In this document: one piece after another, positions 1 to 8,860 of the stretch
How positions within the stretch are numbered: position 1 is the first letter of the stretch
Layout: each line of letters begins with the position of its first letter
From: Massospora cicadina
Taxonomy: Eukaryota > Entomophthoromycota > Entomophthoromycetes > Entomophthorales > Entomophthoraceae
Assembly: GCA_022478985.1 (NCBI GenBank)
Contig: JAKSZP010009275.1
Location: forward strand, 1-64,000
DNA: 64,000 nt
Reading direction: 5' to 3'
Made by a program: the position numbers and the translations under genes
Notes under the pieces: generated by a model
The model's input: only the letters and a program-made list of their open reading frames with translations
What the model was told of the DNA's origin: nothing
Database searches by the model: none

Positions 1-6
1 AAGCCA

Positions 7-204
7 ATGTCATGGTTGGATGACATTATAGTAGGAACAGATGCTAGAGATAAGGCTGGGCGACAGGAGGCCCTGAAGGTGAAACTTCAGGCTCTTCCTG
101 ACCTAAAACACACCTTAGATCAACGCTGGGTGAAGCTAAGCATGCCCAGGTTGGTGCTAATGGGGTCCAAAATGCCCAGCCTCTTATCTCGGCTCAGGCC
201 CTAA
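7..204 (+). CDS. LTR-borne open frame, S family, N-side ORF
   Basis: A 65-codon frame begins almost at the LTR edge. The motif DDIIVGTDARDKAGRQEA is followed by LKHTLDQRWV. The same frame occurs in S2 (8137 down to 7943) as an open 64-codon frame, and in S3 from about 18643 with one stop codon. I do not recognise a protein family. Its persistence in three copies, with many differences that do not break the frame in two of them, hints at past coding. It could instead be the end of a gene captured by the LTR, or chance. Confidence 0.3.
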   Translation: MSWLDDIIVGTDARDKAGRQEALKVKLQALPDLKHTLDQRWVKLSMPRLVLMGSKMPSLLSRLRP

Positions 205-897
205 AATGAACGATTTATGTTATAAACAAAGATGGTTCAATTTGCTTGGTTGGAGAGCAAGGGTTTGAGTCCCGCTCTAGCTATGAAAATTTAAGCTCAG
301 GTAAAATACAGCTTCAATCAATTACTCGAGTGAAGGCACTTTTGGTGTATTTTACTACGATGGATGGAAGCATCTGTTTATTGGAGTGTCAAGGCTTGGG
401 CTTACTTCCGCAGAACCTGAATTTCCTGGCCCACTTTAAATATGTTTTTGAAACCAACATTCCTTGTTGGTCGACTTATCTTAAATAAAATACCCGTTTT
501 TTACGTTTTACCTATGGTTCCTTGGGCTAACCTGGTGGCGGACCTCTTTGGGGAGGTCTTTAACCATGTAGTCCACTACCTTATATCGCAATTTACCAAA
601 ATCCCAGGTGCTCCCTTGGGTCACCCAGGTCCCCTCCAGATCGAGGCACCCAAAGCCCCTGACGTCAAGCCACACTTGATTATGGACGCCCCTCTGGGGT
701 CCACTCAAGTTGTTATGTTTTTATCTTACCTGGTCTTATACGTTGCGTTCTACACCCTGGCCTGGGGTATCTTTGGCACAGGCACCGTTTGAAGTGTCTT
801 CTTACCCTTTTTCTTAACGGCTAATTCCCTAGAAATGTGGGTTTGCATCCCACATCACCTTGCTGGGAACTAGAGAGTTACAGACACTCTCTTGACA
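8..897 (+). repeat. S1: solo LTR of family S nested in LTR-A
   Basis: It begins TGTCA and ends TGACA, the usual short inverted termini of an LTR. It is 890 bp long, the same as inverted copy S2 (7256-8145), and the two are roughly 90% alike by eye; S3 (18634-19482) is a more diverged third copy. Flanks are gccaa (3-7) and gccca (898-902), a decayed 5-bp target duplication. An AATAAA motif near 485 could be the polyadenylation signal. It contains two open frames shared with the other copies. No internal retrotransposon region of this family is present in the window. Confidence 0.8.
514..792 (+). CDS. LTR-borne open frame, S family, C-side ORF with hydrophobic end
   Basis: The frame starts at an ATG (MVPWANLV) and runs 92 codons. 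It contains EAPKAPDVKPHLIMDAPLGS and ends in a hydrophobic run (VMFLSYLVLYVAFYTLAWG) that could be one membrane segment. The inverted copy S2 keeps the frame open for 100 codons (7638 down to 7336) with conservative changes. S3 has a diverged open frame at 19140-19409. No known family is recognised. It lies downstream of the AATAAA-like motif of the LTR, so how it would be transcribed is unclear. Confidence 0.35.
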   Translation: MVPWANLVADLFGEVFNHVVHYLISQFTKIPGAPLGHPGPLQIEAPKAPDVKPHLIMDAPLGSTQVVMFLSYLVLYVAFYTLAWGIFGTGTV

Positions 898-2066
898 GCC
901 CAACGGATGTGCAACTCATAGTTGGAAGGGGACAAGTAACAAATTCTCAGTCAAGATCACTAATGGCATCAAGCCATTAAGAAGTACAGTTGCTGTCTCT
1001 AAACTCTTCTTGAAATTGTTGGGCTTTGTCCATTATGGGCATGTATCTCCATTATGGACTGTTGTCAATAGTTCAAAATCCCCTTTTCAAAAATTGGGAT
1101 TTGCAATCGAAGGTATTCATTTGGCCAAACAAACGCTCCAGCAACTGGGAACAGTTGGGTTGGCCATGATGAACCCGTTTCTGACCCATTGGGACTGCCC
1201 CTATGTGGGGTGGCCCTAGTGGATTCCTGTTGCCCATTGGGTCAGACTTTATCATGCTAATTGATGTAAACACAGTAAAGCTCAGGTCAGGCATTCGTGG
1301 ATGAACTGATATTGACTTGGCCTGCTGCCAATTTCTTTGATGTTGGTTTAGATTAGAATCTTATTTCCCTTTCTCAAAAATTGCCAGTCTAGGTCAATAT
1401 TTGAGGGCTGCAATCCCATGCTTTGACAAGCAGACCCAAATTGAACAATACTTAATCAGCCATATCATACTGAGGAAACTGTTGGGTGATTTCTTAAATT
1501 TCAAATTCAATAAAATTCCCCTCAAATAATCAAATTTTTTTATTTTACTCTAAATTCTTCTCGCTGAGTTCCCATTGGCACTAACATGGTGCCCTGTTGG
1601 CCCCTACATTAGATGGGCTATACCAATTTCAATGGTCACAATCGCTCTCTCTATAGTCAACTGGATTTATTGAGCAAGAAATTTCTGGAAATTTAATCCC
1701 ATCTTTGAAGCTATCTGCACCAGGATATCGGAATCCTGTGGTCTCACTTATCTCACCTTCATGTGAGGATCTGCCCCCTTGCCTCTGATTTAGTGACGAC
1801 TCCTTCCACTGAATATCCTGAAGCAGCTAATCCAGTAGTACAACCCCCTACAGTAAGACCCGCGGGGTCTGGAGTTGTCACTGTTTGGTTCTTTGACAGT
1901 TTTCTTTTCACGCTTGCTGAACATCAACGAGCAATTGTTGCCCAACCTCCCACGCCATACAACATCGTTTGAGTGGCAATGCCACTGGCATTCTGGCTTG
2001 ATTTTTGGTTGCTTTTTCATCCCAACTGGCAGGCCAGTCTAAACTTCTTATGCCGTTTCCCTGACA
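898..2066 (+). repeat. LTR-A: solo LTR of the G2 chromovirus family, left part cut off and interrupted
   Basis: From about 1100 this stretch aligns with the two LTRs of G2 (41210-42371 and 46254-48897). Shared blocks are the 'gggac(t/c)gcccctatgtgggg' box near 1190, the 'ggtcaa...cccaatcccgcgctt'-like box near 1395-1430, and the end 'caggccagtctaaactt...TGACA' at 2066. The left end lies before the window. Bases 1-7 are its continuation on the other side of solo LTR S1. No internal region follows it; LINE sequence starts at 2067, so it is read as a solo LTR inserted in the LINE. Divergence from the G2 LTRs is high, so it is an older or different subfamily. Confidence 0.7.
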
Positions 2067-3955
2067 TCCTGATCGTTGTGGTTTTAAATAGACGTGCAAC
2101 TTCCCATCATATGGCTCTAGATGGGGGCATGCTTTGAGGAGGTGGTGTAGGGTGACGTCCCTTCTGCACACTGCGCAAGTTGGATGAAGAGAGTTGAATC
2201 GATCTGCTGTCTTGTAGCTTCTTCTGAGGCAACGCCAGGTGTTAGCTCTTACCCTTGGCTGGAGGAGCGGATGATATATCAGCCTCCACATTGCCTTCAG
2301 TGTTGGGAGGACATAGGGGATATCTAATGCATCCAGGTAGTCGATTCTTGCTTTGAGCGGGGTCACGTTGTGTGTGTCCCTCTGGGGGTGGTTGTCTGGT
2401 TTCCTTAGCGTGATTCAAGCTCTGGGCCTTCTCCTTCCCTGACTAGAGCCTGTGTTAAGAATGGTCCACCATATGTGCAAATAGTGCTGAGGAGGCTTTT
2501 GAAGTGAGGGGGTTCCATGTGGGCCTACTGCATTGGAGCAGTTTGAAAGGTATGTGAGCAGGCTGGACGGGTTGTGTGGGTTGGATAATTTGAGCGTCTG
2601 TGCAAAGTTGGCCCTTGACGCTCTAGAATAATGTTGTTGTGGGAGGTCTGAGGTTAGGAATTCCTCTATCCAGGTGCCCAATATGCGGTTGGCGTGGTCT
2701 TCAAAGTCTATTAGGCCCATGCCACCGCTGGGGCGTGGGACAAAGAGTGTTTTCACTTTTACAGGTGGCCAGGACCCAATCCACAGCCATCCCTGGATAA
2801 GTGCGTGGACTGAGGATATGAATGAAGGTGAGAAGGATATTGCGTGGGCGAGAAACCACAGCATTGAAAGGATGAGTGAGTTGTCAACTGTTACTTGCCC
2901 CGTTAGTCCTGGGAACTTCCCTTAAGAGAGGCGACGTGGTTGAACATCAGCTGTAGTAGGTTGTTCTCAATTGTCTCATTGGCATACCCCCTGTTTACAG
3001 CCATATCCCAAGGTGGCGAACAGGGTTGGTTGATGGGGTGATGCAAAAGTAGGATGATTGGGCCGTTTCTTTGTGGGGGACTGTGGGGTTTGGGTGTTAT
3101 GGTCTAGTTGTTAGTCTACTTACCTAAGAGGATTTTTTTCATTTTATTTTTTGTTGAGCGATGCGTTGCTCACAATGGAATACTACTACAGGGTTCATTC
3201 CAGCTGTCAGGCATCATTGTTGTTAGCTATACCTGTCATGCAGTCATCCACAAAGGCTATTATCTTGATTGTTGGTTGGCCTTGTGCAGTGATGCCCATG
3301 AGGCGTGAGTCAGGATGCGAAGGAGCGGATCAATACTGAAGGTATACAGCAGTGGGCTGAGGGGGTCCCCTTGTTTGAGCCCTCTGCATGATGTGATTTT
3401 TTGGTAAAAAAGCCAGGGCTGCAGACAGCCATGGATGAAGACTCTGTAAGGAGCATTGTCCAGTCTATGAATCTAGTGGGAGTTTGAAGGAGCTCAGACA
3501 TTCCTTCAGGTATGGCCAACTAATGCGGTCATATGCCTTCTCCTTGTCTAGGAATACCCAGGCTCCAGTTGCTTTGGAATGGCATATGTTGGTGACGGAG
3601 TGTATATTGGTCCAGATTGAACGCCCTAGTATGAGCCTGAACTGATTGGTCGACATTTTGGAAGCTATTGTGCCTAATCTAGTGGCTAAGATTTTTATTG
3701 ATAGTTTTGTATCAGTGTTAGAGAGTGCAATTGGGCTTCAGTTGGCCATGTCCAATTTGTTGCCATTTTTAAACAGGGTTATGACATAGGAGTCCTGGCC
3801 ACCAGGTAGGAACGTGTCTCCAGCAGGCACTGGTCCATAGATGTTAAGAGGAGGGGGGAAATTTGCTTAAAGTACTTTTTTGTAAAATTTGTAGGGTATC
3901 CCATCAGGCCCTGAGCATTTTCTACGTGATGCACCGCGGACTGTGTCCCAGAGCT
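2067..3955 (-). pseudogene. LINE ORF2, 3' part: reverse transcriptase and C-terminal zinc motif
   Basis: Read on the minus strand, this holds the RT of a non-LTR retrotransposon. The block SGPDGIPYKFYKK is near 3900, next to the insertion site of G1. GRSIWTNIHSV and GAWVFLDKEKAYDRISW (RT motif A with its Asp) lie at 3640-3500. QGDPLSPLLYTFSIDPLLR (motif B) is near 3380-3310, and AFVDD (motif C, catalytic FVDD) is at 3243-3257. Further on come the segment PRPSGGMGLIDF (about 2740) and a C-terminal zinc-type motif CAVCRRDVTLHHLLKAC (about 2190-2140). Several frameshifts and stops make it inactive. The remainder of the same LINE is at 13196-15945; the two were one element before G1 inserted. The frame is cut at 2066 by LTR-A. 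Clade not resolved (L1/Tad-like). Confidence 0.85.
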
Positions 3956-3960
3956 CCTCC
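3956..3960. repeat. Target-site duplication of G1, left copy
   Basis: CCTCC stands directly before the 5' LTR and again directly after the 3' LTR (13191-13195). The perfect match proves the element ends and the insertion into the LINE. Confidence 0.95.
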
Positions 3961-5052
3961 TGTTGAGATTATTGCTCACATCTCAACCGTCTAGACTACC
4001 ATGGGTCATTAGGGGATAATTTCCCATAGCGAGTGAATTGGAAATTTGTTGACACCAATTTTGGATTAACAGTGCTTGGGATTTAGGTAATTCGCCTGGT
4101 TCAGATCCATTGAGGATCAATTTAAAAAATGCTTAAGATCTTGTCAGACAGAATTGCCAATGAAATGGGGCATTTGATAGTTAATTGATGATTAACTACC
4201 AGGTGTACCAATTGGGATTAATTGGGTTTCATCACCAACTAATTGGGAACTTAAGGATCAAGTTGCAAGGCGAGTGATTCCACCCGCAACAAAAGAATCT
4301 ATCAGTTGGTTCATGACCTGCCTTAATGGGTAACAAGTCCCATTACCTAAGCAGGTCAATCGCCAAGTATATTTTTTTCACTGGGATTAAGTAGAAAACA
4401 TTATAAACACATTTTTCAAATTTTTCCATCTTAGGTCTCAAGGATCTTAATGACAGAAACATAATTAGAATGGGGAAAAACATTGCTGATGAGACAACAA
4501 AGGGTAATTTAATGCCATGGCTGCTGTTTCATTGCTGAGGCGCCAACTGAGGGTTGGGCGCCAAATTATCTCTATAAATTACAATGAGAATTAACTCATT
4601 AATTAGAAGTTAATTAAAAGAATTCATTATTTTTATTAGTTCTATTCATTTTTAAGGAAATTATTTCCGTGTGCTTAAATTGGAGACCCTTTAGAAGAAT
4701 AAAGGGTAAGGATTGAGGATCCTAAGAGGAGAAGCTGAGCTGAGATGGGAATTGCTTCCAACTTCATGTCACCAGTGGAAAGGCCATAAACTAAGGATCT
4801 GAGCATGGATCAAGTTATGCGGATAAGGGTCATAATCCCTAATGAGGACATCTAGAGTATTTAAGGAGGAATACCGATCAAGCATTGGACCAAACACTAC
4901 TGATCTATTCACCTATGGTTAATAGTCTTCATACTATTATCAATTGTATATATATCATCAACAATGCGAGATTTGCACAAAACAAACCTGTGCAGTTATC
5001 AGTTAAAGAAATAATACTTGTAAACAACAGTGAAGCCCCTAGAATTTTAACA
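3961..5052 (+). repeat. G1 5' LTR
   Basis: It begins TGTTGAGATT and ends TTTTAACA. Positions 4201-4911 match 12336-13046 of the 3' LTR without a gap and with about 10 mismatches. The first 240 bp and last 140 bp are far more diverged (about one mismatch in five). The LTR holds a GGCGCC palindrome and a TATA box. Confidence 0.93.
4539..4579 (+). promoter_or_regulatory. G1 LTR core promoter: GGCGCC palindrome plus TATA box
   Basis: GGCGCCAAC and GTTGGGCGCC form an inverted repeat (4539-4562). A TATAAAT box follows after 10 bp (4573-4579). The same layout is in the 3' LTR (12674-12714) and in the G4 5' LTR (38014-38054). The half-site GGCGCCAAA resembles the E2F/MBF cell-cycle factor consensus; that link is inference. 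Confidence 0.65.
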
Positions 5053-5054
5053 AT

Positions 5055-5072
5055 TGGTGCTCACTACAGGGG
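5055..5072 (+). promoter_or_regulatory. G1 primer-binding site
   Basis: TTGGTGCTCACTACAGGG starts 2 bp after the 5' LTR, where the tRNA primer should pair. Nearly the same site follows the 5' LTRs of G5 (27744) and G4 (38508). The matching tRNA 3' end would read ...GUGAGCACCA; the tRNA was not identified. Confidence 0.8.
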
Positions 5073-5084
5073 GTAATTGAGTAG

Positions 5085-5930
5085 GATACGCCAATTAAGA
5101 TGTCATATAAGAAAGGAGTTGAAGATGTTTCTAATTTTGGCAATGAGTTACTTGATAAGTAACATCATTTAAAAAGGAAAAATGAGATCTAGTCCAAGAA
5201 GATTTATTTTTGAGGAAGGAGCGTGAAGTGGATCACGTTCAATTGCGTTCACTCAGCTCAGATATGGAGCAACTAGTCAAGAAAATCATTTAAATGAAGA
5301 ATCAGAAATGTAAATGTGACCCATATACAGCAAATTATGCCAAAGAAGATACTTAAGATTTGGGAAAAGGACTTGAAGCCTCTATATGGAACTTTCTAGT
5401 GCTGAAAACCTGTTTCACCAGACATCTACTCAAGATGAAGGTTTTCAGCAGGTCAACTTGGGTTGAAATTGGTCCACTTTAAATAGTCTAAGGATCAGCA
5501 GGGCCAACTTGGGTTGAAATTGGGTCTACTTGAAATAGTCCTAAGGAGCAAGGTGTTAGATGAGAGACTAGATGAGACATTGGTTGAGGTTGAAATGGAA
5601 AGCAATTAATAAAGAGTATCAAATTGTAATATCAATAATGAGAACAAGGTCTAAAAAAGAAGTGATTAATTCAAGAAAGCGGAGGGAATCATCTGACCCA
5701 ATATTATTCAATCAATGAGCAGAATTTTCTGGAGATGAGTTCATTATCAATTCAAGATGAAATTGGATGAAGTTAATGTTACTACATTAATCCACATGAT
5801 TAGAGAATCAATTCTAGATCAATCAGTGGATTTACTTCACATGTTTTGGATGGCAACGAATGACAAAAATTGGTCTTAAAAGAAAAACAATAAGAAAAAT
5901 CAAACGGAAATGACAATTGATAAAGAATAC
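5085..5930 (+). pseudogene. G1 gag remnant, internally deleted
   Basis: After the primer site a short reading frame similar to the G4 and G5 Gag leader starts (MSYKKGVEDVSNFGNELLDK near 5102). The capsid part seen in G4 and G5 is missing. The sequence goes on to a region like the post-capsid part of G5 (SAENLFHQTSTQDEG, near 5400). A 54-bp direct duplication lies at about 5440-5555 ('aacttgggttgaaattgg' twice). Many stops are present. The Gag of this family binds RNA and builds the virus-like particle; here only fragments remain. Confidence 0.55.
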
Positions 5931-5989
5931 ACTCTTTAATGTGATACAAAAACTTAAGCGTCAATTGCTGAAATACGAAATGAATTAGG

Positions 5990-6445
5990 AGCTGTCAGAA
6001 GAATGAAAAGTTAGGATTAAAGGTCCATTGAATGGAAACATTTATGAGTATCGCCAAAGTTGGCAAGTGTGGTCTATAAATGAAGAAACAGCGCTGATGG
6101 TCATATAGTGAAGAAGGTCAATAATAAAAAATCAAAATTATTGGATCTAAAGGAAAACAATTGCAATATTCCCAGAGGACCACTGACCTATTAAAATGGT
6201 TATGTCCTAGTATTTTGATCAATTCCTAAGAGGGCCACTGAACCAAATTAGATGATTAAATCTTAAGAGAATAATATTTTAAACCATGAAAACTGGTAGG
6301 TCAAAGTATACCTAGGAATCAGTTTGGATGAAGGGGAAAAGAAGGACCTCTGACTTAATTGTAGGTTATGTCTCATTGCAAAAGAAAAATATAAAAAAAT
6401 ACATAAATTAATAAAAAAATTTTATTGGTCCATAATTTTTGGACT
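5990..6445 (+). repeat. Extra copy of integrase tail plus hairpin array inside G1
   Basis: At about 6060-6130 a frame reading close to VYK.RN.ADGHIVKKVNNKK resembles the C-terminal integrase tail seen in G5 (YTIKNIIYGRIVNR) and G4 (YMIKNIAYGHMLNR). It is followed by hairpin units at 6175-6375 and an AT-rich 'aaaaatataaa' stretch. The whole block repeats the layout at 9890-10370. In a normal element this block belongs after integrase, not before RT, so it marks a duplication or a recombination between two copies. Confidence 0.6.
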
Positions 6446-6459
6446 TACAATGAGATGAG

Positions 6460-7255
6460 ATTGCTGGCATGGGTATCCAAGAGAATCAATTTTTGGTTGA
6501 TCAAGAGCAACTTGCTGATCTGATGAACAGACAGTAGGAGGAGGTGCTTGAGCTATTCAACAAGTATTAGAAGTATTCACCCAGGATGACCACAATTTAG
6601 GATGTTCAAGGAGTGTGATCCACAAAGTTGACATCAGGGAAAATTTGCTGATAAGAATGAGACCAATTCAATGGTCAAAGGTGGCTGAAGCGGTAGTGGA
6701 TGAAGAAATCAGTAAACTAGTGAAGCATGAGCTTCAAGTTCTATCATCAAGTCCCTGAGAAAGCCCTATCCTAATTGTGAAGAAGAAGGACAGATCTAAT
6801 CAGGTGGTGATTGATTATCAGAAGCTGAATAAAATTATGAAGAATGATTTGTATCCACTACCATGATTTGACAATGCGCAAGGTTGATTGGGAGAAGTGA
6901 AGTATTTCTCTGTGATGGATCTAATGTTGGATATTGCAAATATATTTTCCAACTGAAGACTAAGAGAAATGCGCAATCATTACCATGTAGGGGCTGTATC
7001 AACTGATGAGGATGCCCCAAGTTCTATGTAATGCACCTGCGACGTTCCAGAGGGCCATGGATGCAATCTTATTGATCTGAAGTTTTAATGCGTCATGTTG
7101 TACTTGGAGGATATAAATGTGTTCAGTAGGGCATTTACTGATCATTTACACCACTTGTAAAAAGACTTTAATAGACTATCTGCAGCTAAATTGAAGATCA
7201 AGCCAAGGAAATTCCACTTCTTCAAGAAAGAGGTGTAATATTGAGTAATTGAAAT
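6460..7255 (+). pseudogene. G1 reverse transcriptase, first part
   Basis: Recognisable RT pieces are VAEAVVDEEISKLVKH (about 6685), SPILIVKKKDRSNQVVIDY (about 6765-6820), KNDLYPLP (6840), NAPATFQRAMDAI (about 7030-7060) and LYLEDINVFS (7098-7127). The catalytic YxDD is YLED at 7101-7112, so the second-to-last Asp is replaced. PRKFHFFKKEV (7204-7236) is the usual 'KC.F.....EYLG' block with stops. Solo LTR S2 then cuts the frame; RT resumes at 8146. Confidence 0.85.
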
Positions 7256-7335
7256 TGTCAAGAGAGTGTCTGTAACTCTCTCGTTCCCAGCAAGGTGATG
7301 TGGGATGCAAACCCACATTGCTAGGGAACTAGCTG

Positions 7336-7638
7336 TTAAAAGAATGAGTAGGAAGGCACCTCGAGTGGTGACAGTGCAAAGGGTACCCCAGCAAGTGTGT
7401 AAAGAGCAGTATAAAATACCAGGTAAGTAAGGAACATCACTGCTTGAGTGGACCCCAGAGGGGCGTCCATAATCAAGTGTGGCTTGACGTCAGGGGCTTT
7501 GGGTGCCTCGATCTGGAGGGGACCTGGGCGGCCCACAGGTGCCCCTGGGATTTTGGTAAATTGCGAGATAAGATAGTGGCCCACATGGTTAAAGACCTCC
7601 CCAAAGAGGTCCACCACCAAGTTTGCCCAAGGAACCAT
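7336..7638 (-). CDS. LTR-borne open frame in S2, hydrophobic C-side ORF
   Basis: A 100-codon frame homologous to 514-792 starts MVPWANLVVDLFGEVFNHVG and keeps the segment EAPKAPDVKPHLIMDAPLGS. It ends with a hydrophobic run (VMFLTYLVFYTALYTLAG). Differences from the S1 frame are mostly single codon changes without frame loss. Function unknown. Confidence 0.35.
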   Translation of the reverse strand: MVPWANLVVDLFGEVFNHVGHYLISQFTKIPGAPVGRPGPLQIEAPKAPDVKPHLIMDAPLGSTQAVMFLTYLVFYTALYTLAGVPFALSPLEVPSYSFF

Positions 7639-7942
7639 TGAAAAAACGTAATATAATGGGGGTTTTTATTAAGAAAGTTGATCAACAAGGAATGTTGGTT
7701 GCAAAAACATATTTAAAATGGGCCAGGGAATTTAAGTTCTGCGGAAGTGCGCCCAAGCCTTGACGCTCCAATAAACAGATGCTTCCGTCTGTTTTGGTAA
7801 AATACACCAAAAGTGCCTTCACTTGAATAATCAATTGAAGCCTTATTTTACCTGAAGTCAAAATTTCATAGCTGGAGCGGTACTCGAACCCTTGCTCTCC
7901 AACCAAGCAAATCAAACCATCTCCATTTAAAACGTAAAGTGT

Positions 7943-8137
7943 TCATTTCAAGGCCTGGGCCAATATAAGAGGCTGGGCGTTTTGCACCCCATCAGTATCA
8001 ACCTGGGCATGCTTGGCCTGCACCCAGCGTTGATCTAAGGTGTGCTTTAGGTCAGGGAGAGCCTGAAGCTTCATCTTCTGGGCCTCCTGTCGCCCAGCCT
8101 TATCTCTAGCATCAGTGCCTACTATTATGTCATCCAA
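7943..8137 (-). CDS. LTR-borne open frame in S2, N-side ORF
   Basis: A 64-codon frame homologous to 7-204 starts MDDIIVGTDARDKAGRQEAQ and ends QPLILAQALK. It keeps the reading of S1 up to RWV, where S1 has lost the original frame. Function unknown. Confidence 0.3.
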   Translation of the reverse strand: MDDIIVGTDARDKAGRQEAQKMKLQALPDLKHTLDQRWVQAKHAQVDTDGVQNAQPLILAQALK

Positions 8138-8145
8138 CCATGACA

Positions 8146-8860
8146 GTTATCAAAACTAGTGGACTGAAGCTGCAAGCCCAGAAAATTGAAGCCATAGAGA
8201 GAATGGCTGTTCCAAAAAGTGTCTGAGATATCAAAATTGTTCCTTAGGAATGGTTGGATACTATTGAAAGTTCATATGGGATTTTCCAAGAATTGCTGAG
8301 CCCCTTTTTCATTTTGTTTTGTTCCAAAAACTTAGTTTTGAATGAAGAGGCCCAGAGTTCTTTCGATGTATTATGCCAGTACTTTATAGATTCTCTGATA
8401 TTGAAATATCTAAATTTCAAATGAGAATTTATAATACAAACCTTTGTCTCATCAATGGCAATTGGCGCCATACTGAACAAAGTAGATGAACTTGAGGATG
8501 AATATCAGGTGCATATGTGAGCCAGACACACTTAGCCGCTGAGAGGAATTACACCTTGAATGAGCGTGAATGCCTTGCAGTAATTTATGCCTGTAAGTAG
8601 TTTTGGGTGTGTATTCATGGAATGTACTTTAAAGTGGTGATGGACCACTCCTCATTGCGTTGGCTACACAATTTAAGAGAACCAGAAGGACAACTGGTCA
8701 ATGGGCACTAAAGTTACAGGCTTATGATTATGAGATAGTTCATAAAGCTAGAGCTTCTCATCAGAATGTGGATGGCTTATCGCAGTTACCAATGGTCCAA
8801 GTGGTATACCAGCAGGTGGATAAGCTATTCCAGAGAATGGTTTAAGGAGTAATCAGAAAT
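8146..8860 (+). pseudogene. G1 reverse transcriptase end and RNase H
   Basis: RT resumes with KLQAQKIEAIERMAVPKSV (about 8170-8225), the block before the 'FLG..NYYR' motif. RNase H follows: MAPIAID-like start near 8470 in another frame, YSWNVL near 8615, DHSSLRWLHNL (8643-8675), then QWALKLQAYDYEIVHKARAS and HQNVDGLSQLP (8700-8790), typical of the RNase H end and of the connection to integrase. Frame changes occur between these pieces. Confidence 0.8.

Larger units (their letters stand above)
7256..8145 (-). repeat. S2: solo LTR of family S, minus orientation, nested in G1 RT
   Basis: This 890-bp inverted copy of S1 has TGTCA/TGACA ends. Flanks gaaat (7251-7255) and gttat (8146-8150) are a weak 5-bp duplication (3 of 5). 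G1 RT reads on both sides of it. Because it lies inverted to S1, the two do not form a pair of LTRs of one element. Confidence 0.85.

Noticed and set aside
442..792. Host membrane protein gene at the left end
   Set aside because: The frame lies wholly inside an LTR-like repeat and recurs in other copies, so it is element sequence.
8..8145. S1 and S2 as giant terminal inverted repeats of one transposon (898-7255 inside)
   Set aside because: S1 lies in LTR-A and S2 in the G1 RT; a third copy exists alone at 18634-19482; each has its own short flanks. They are independent solo LTRs.
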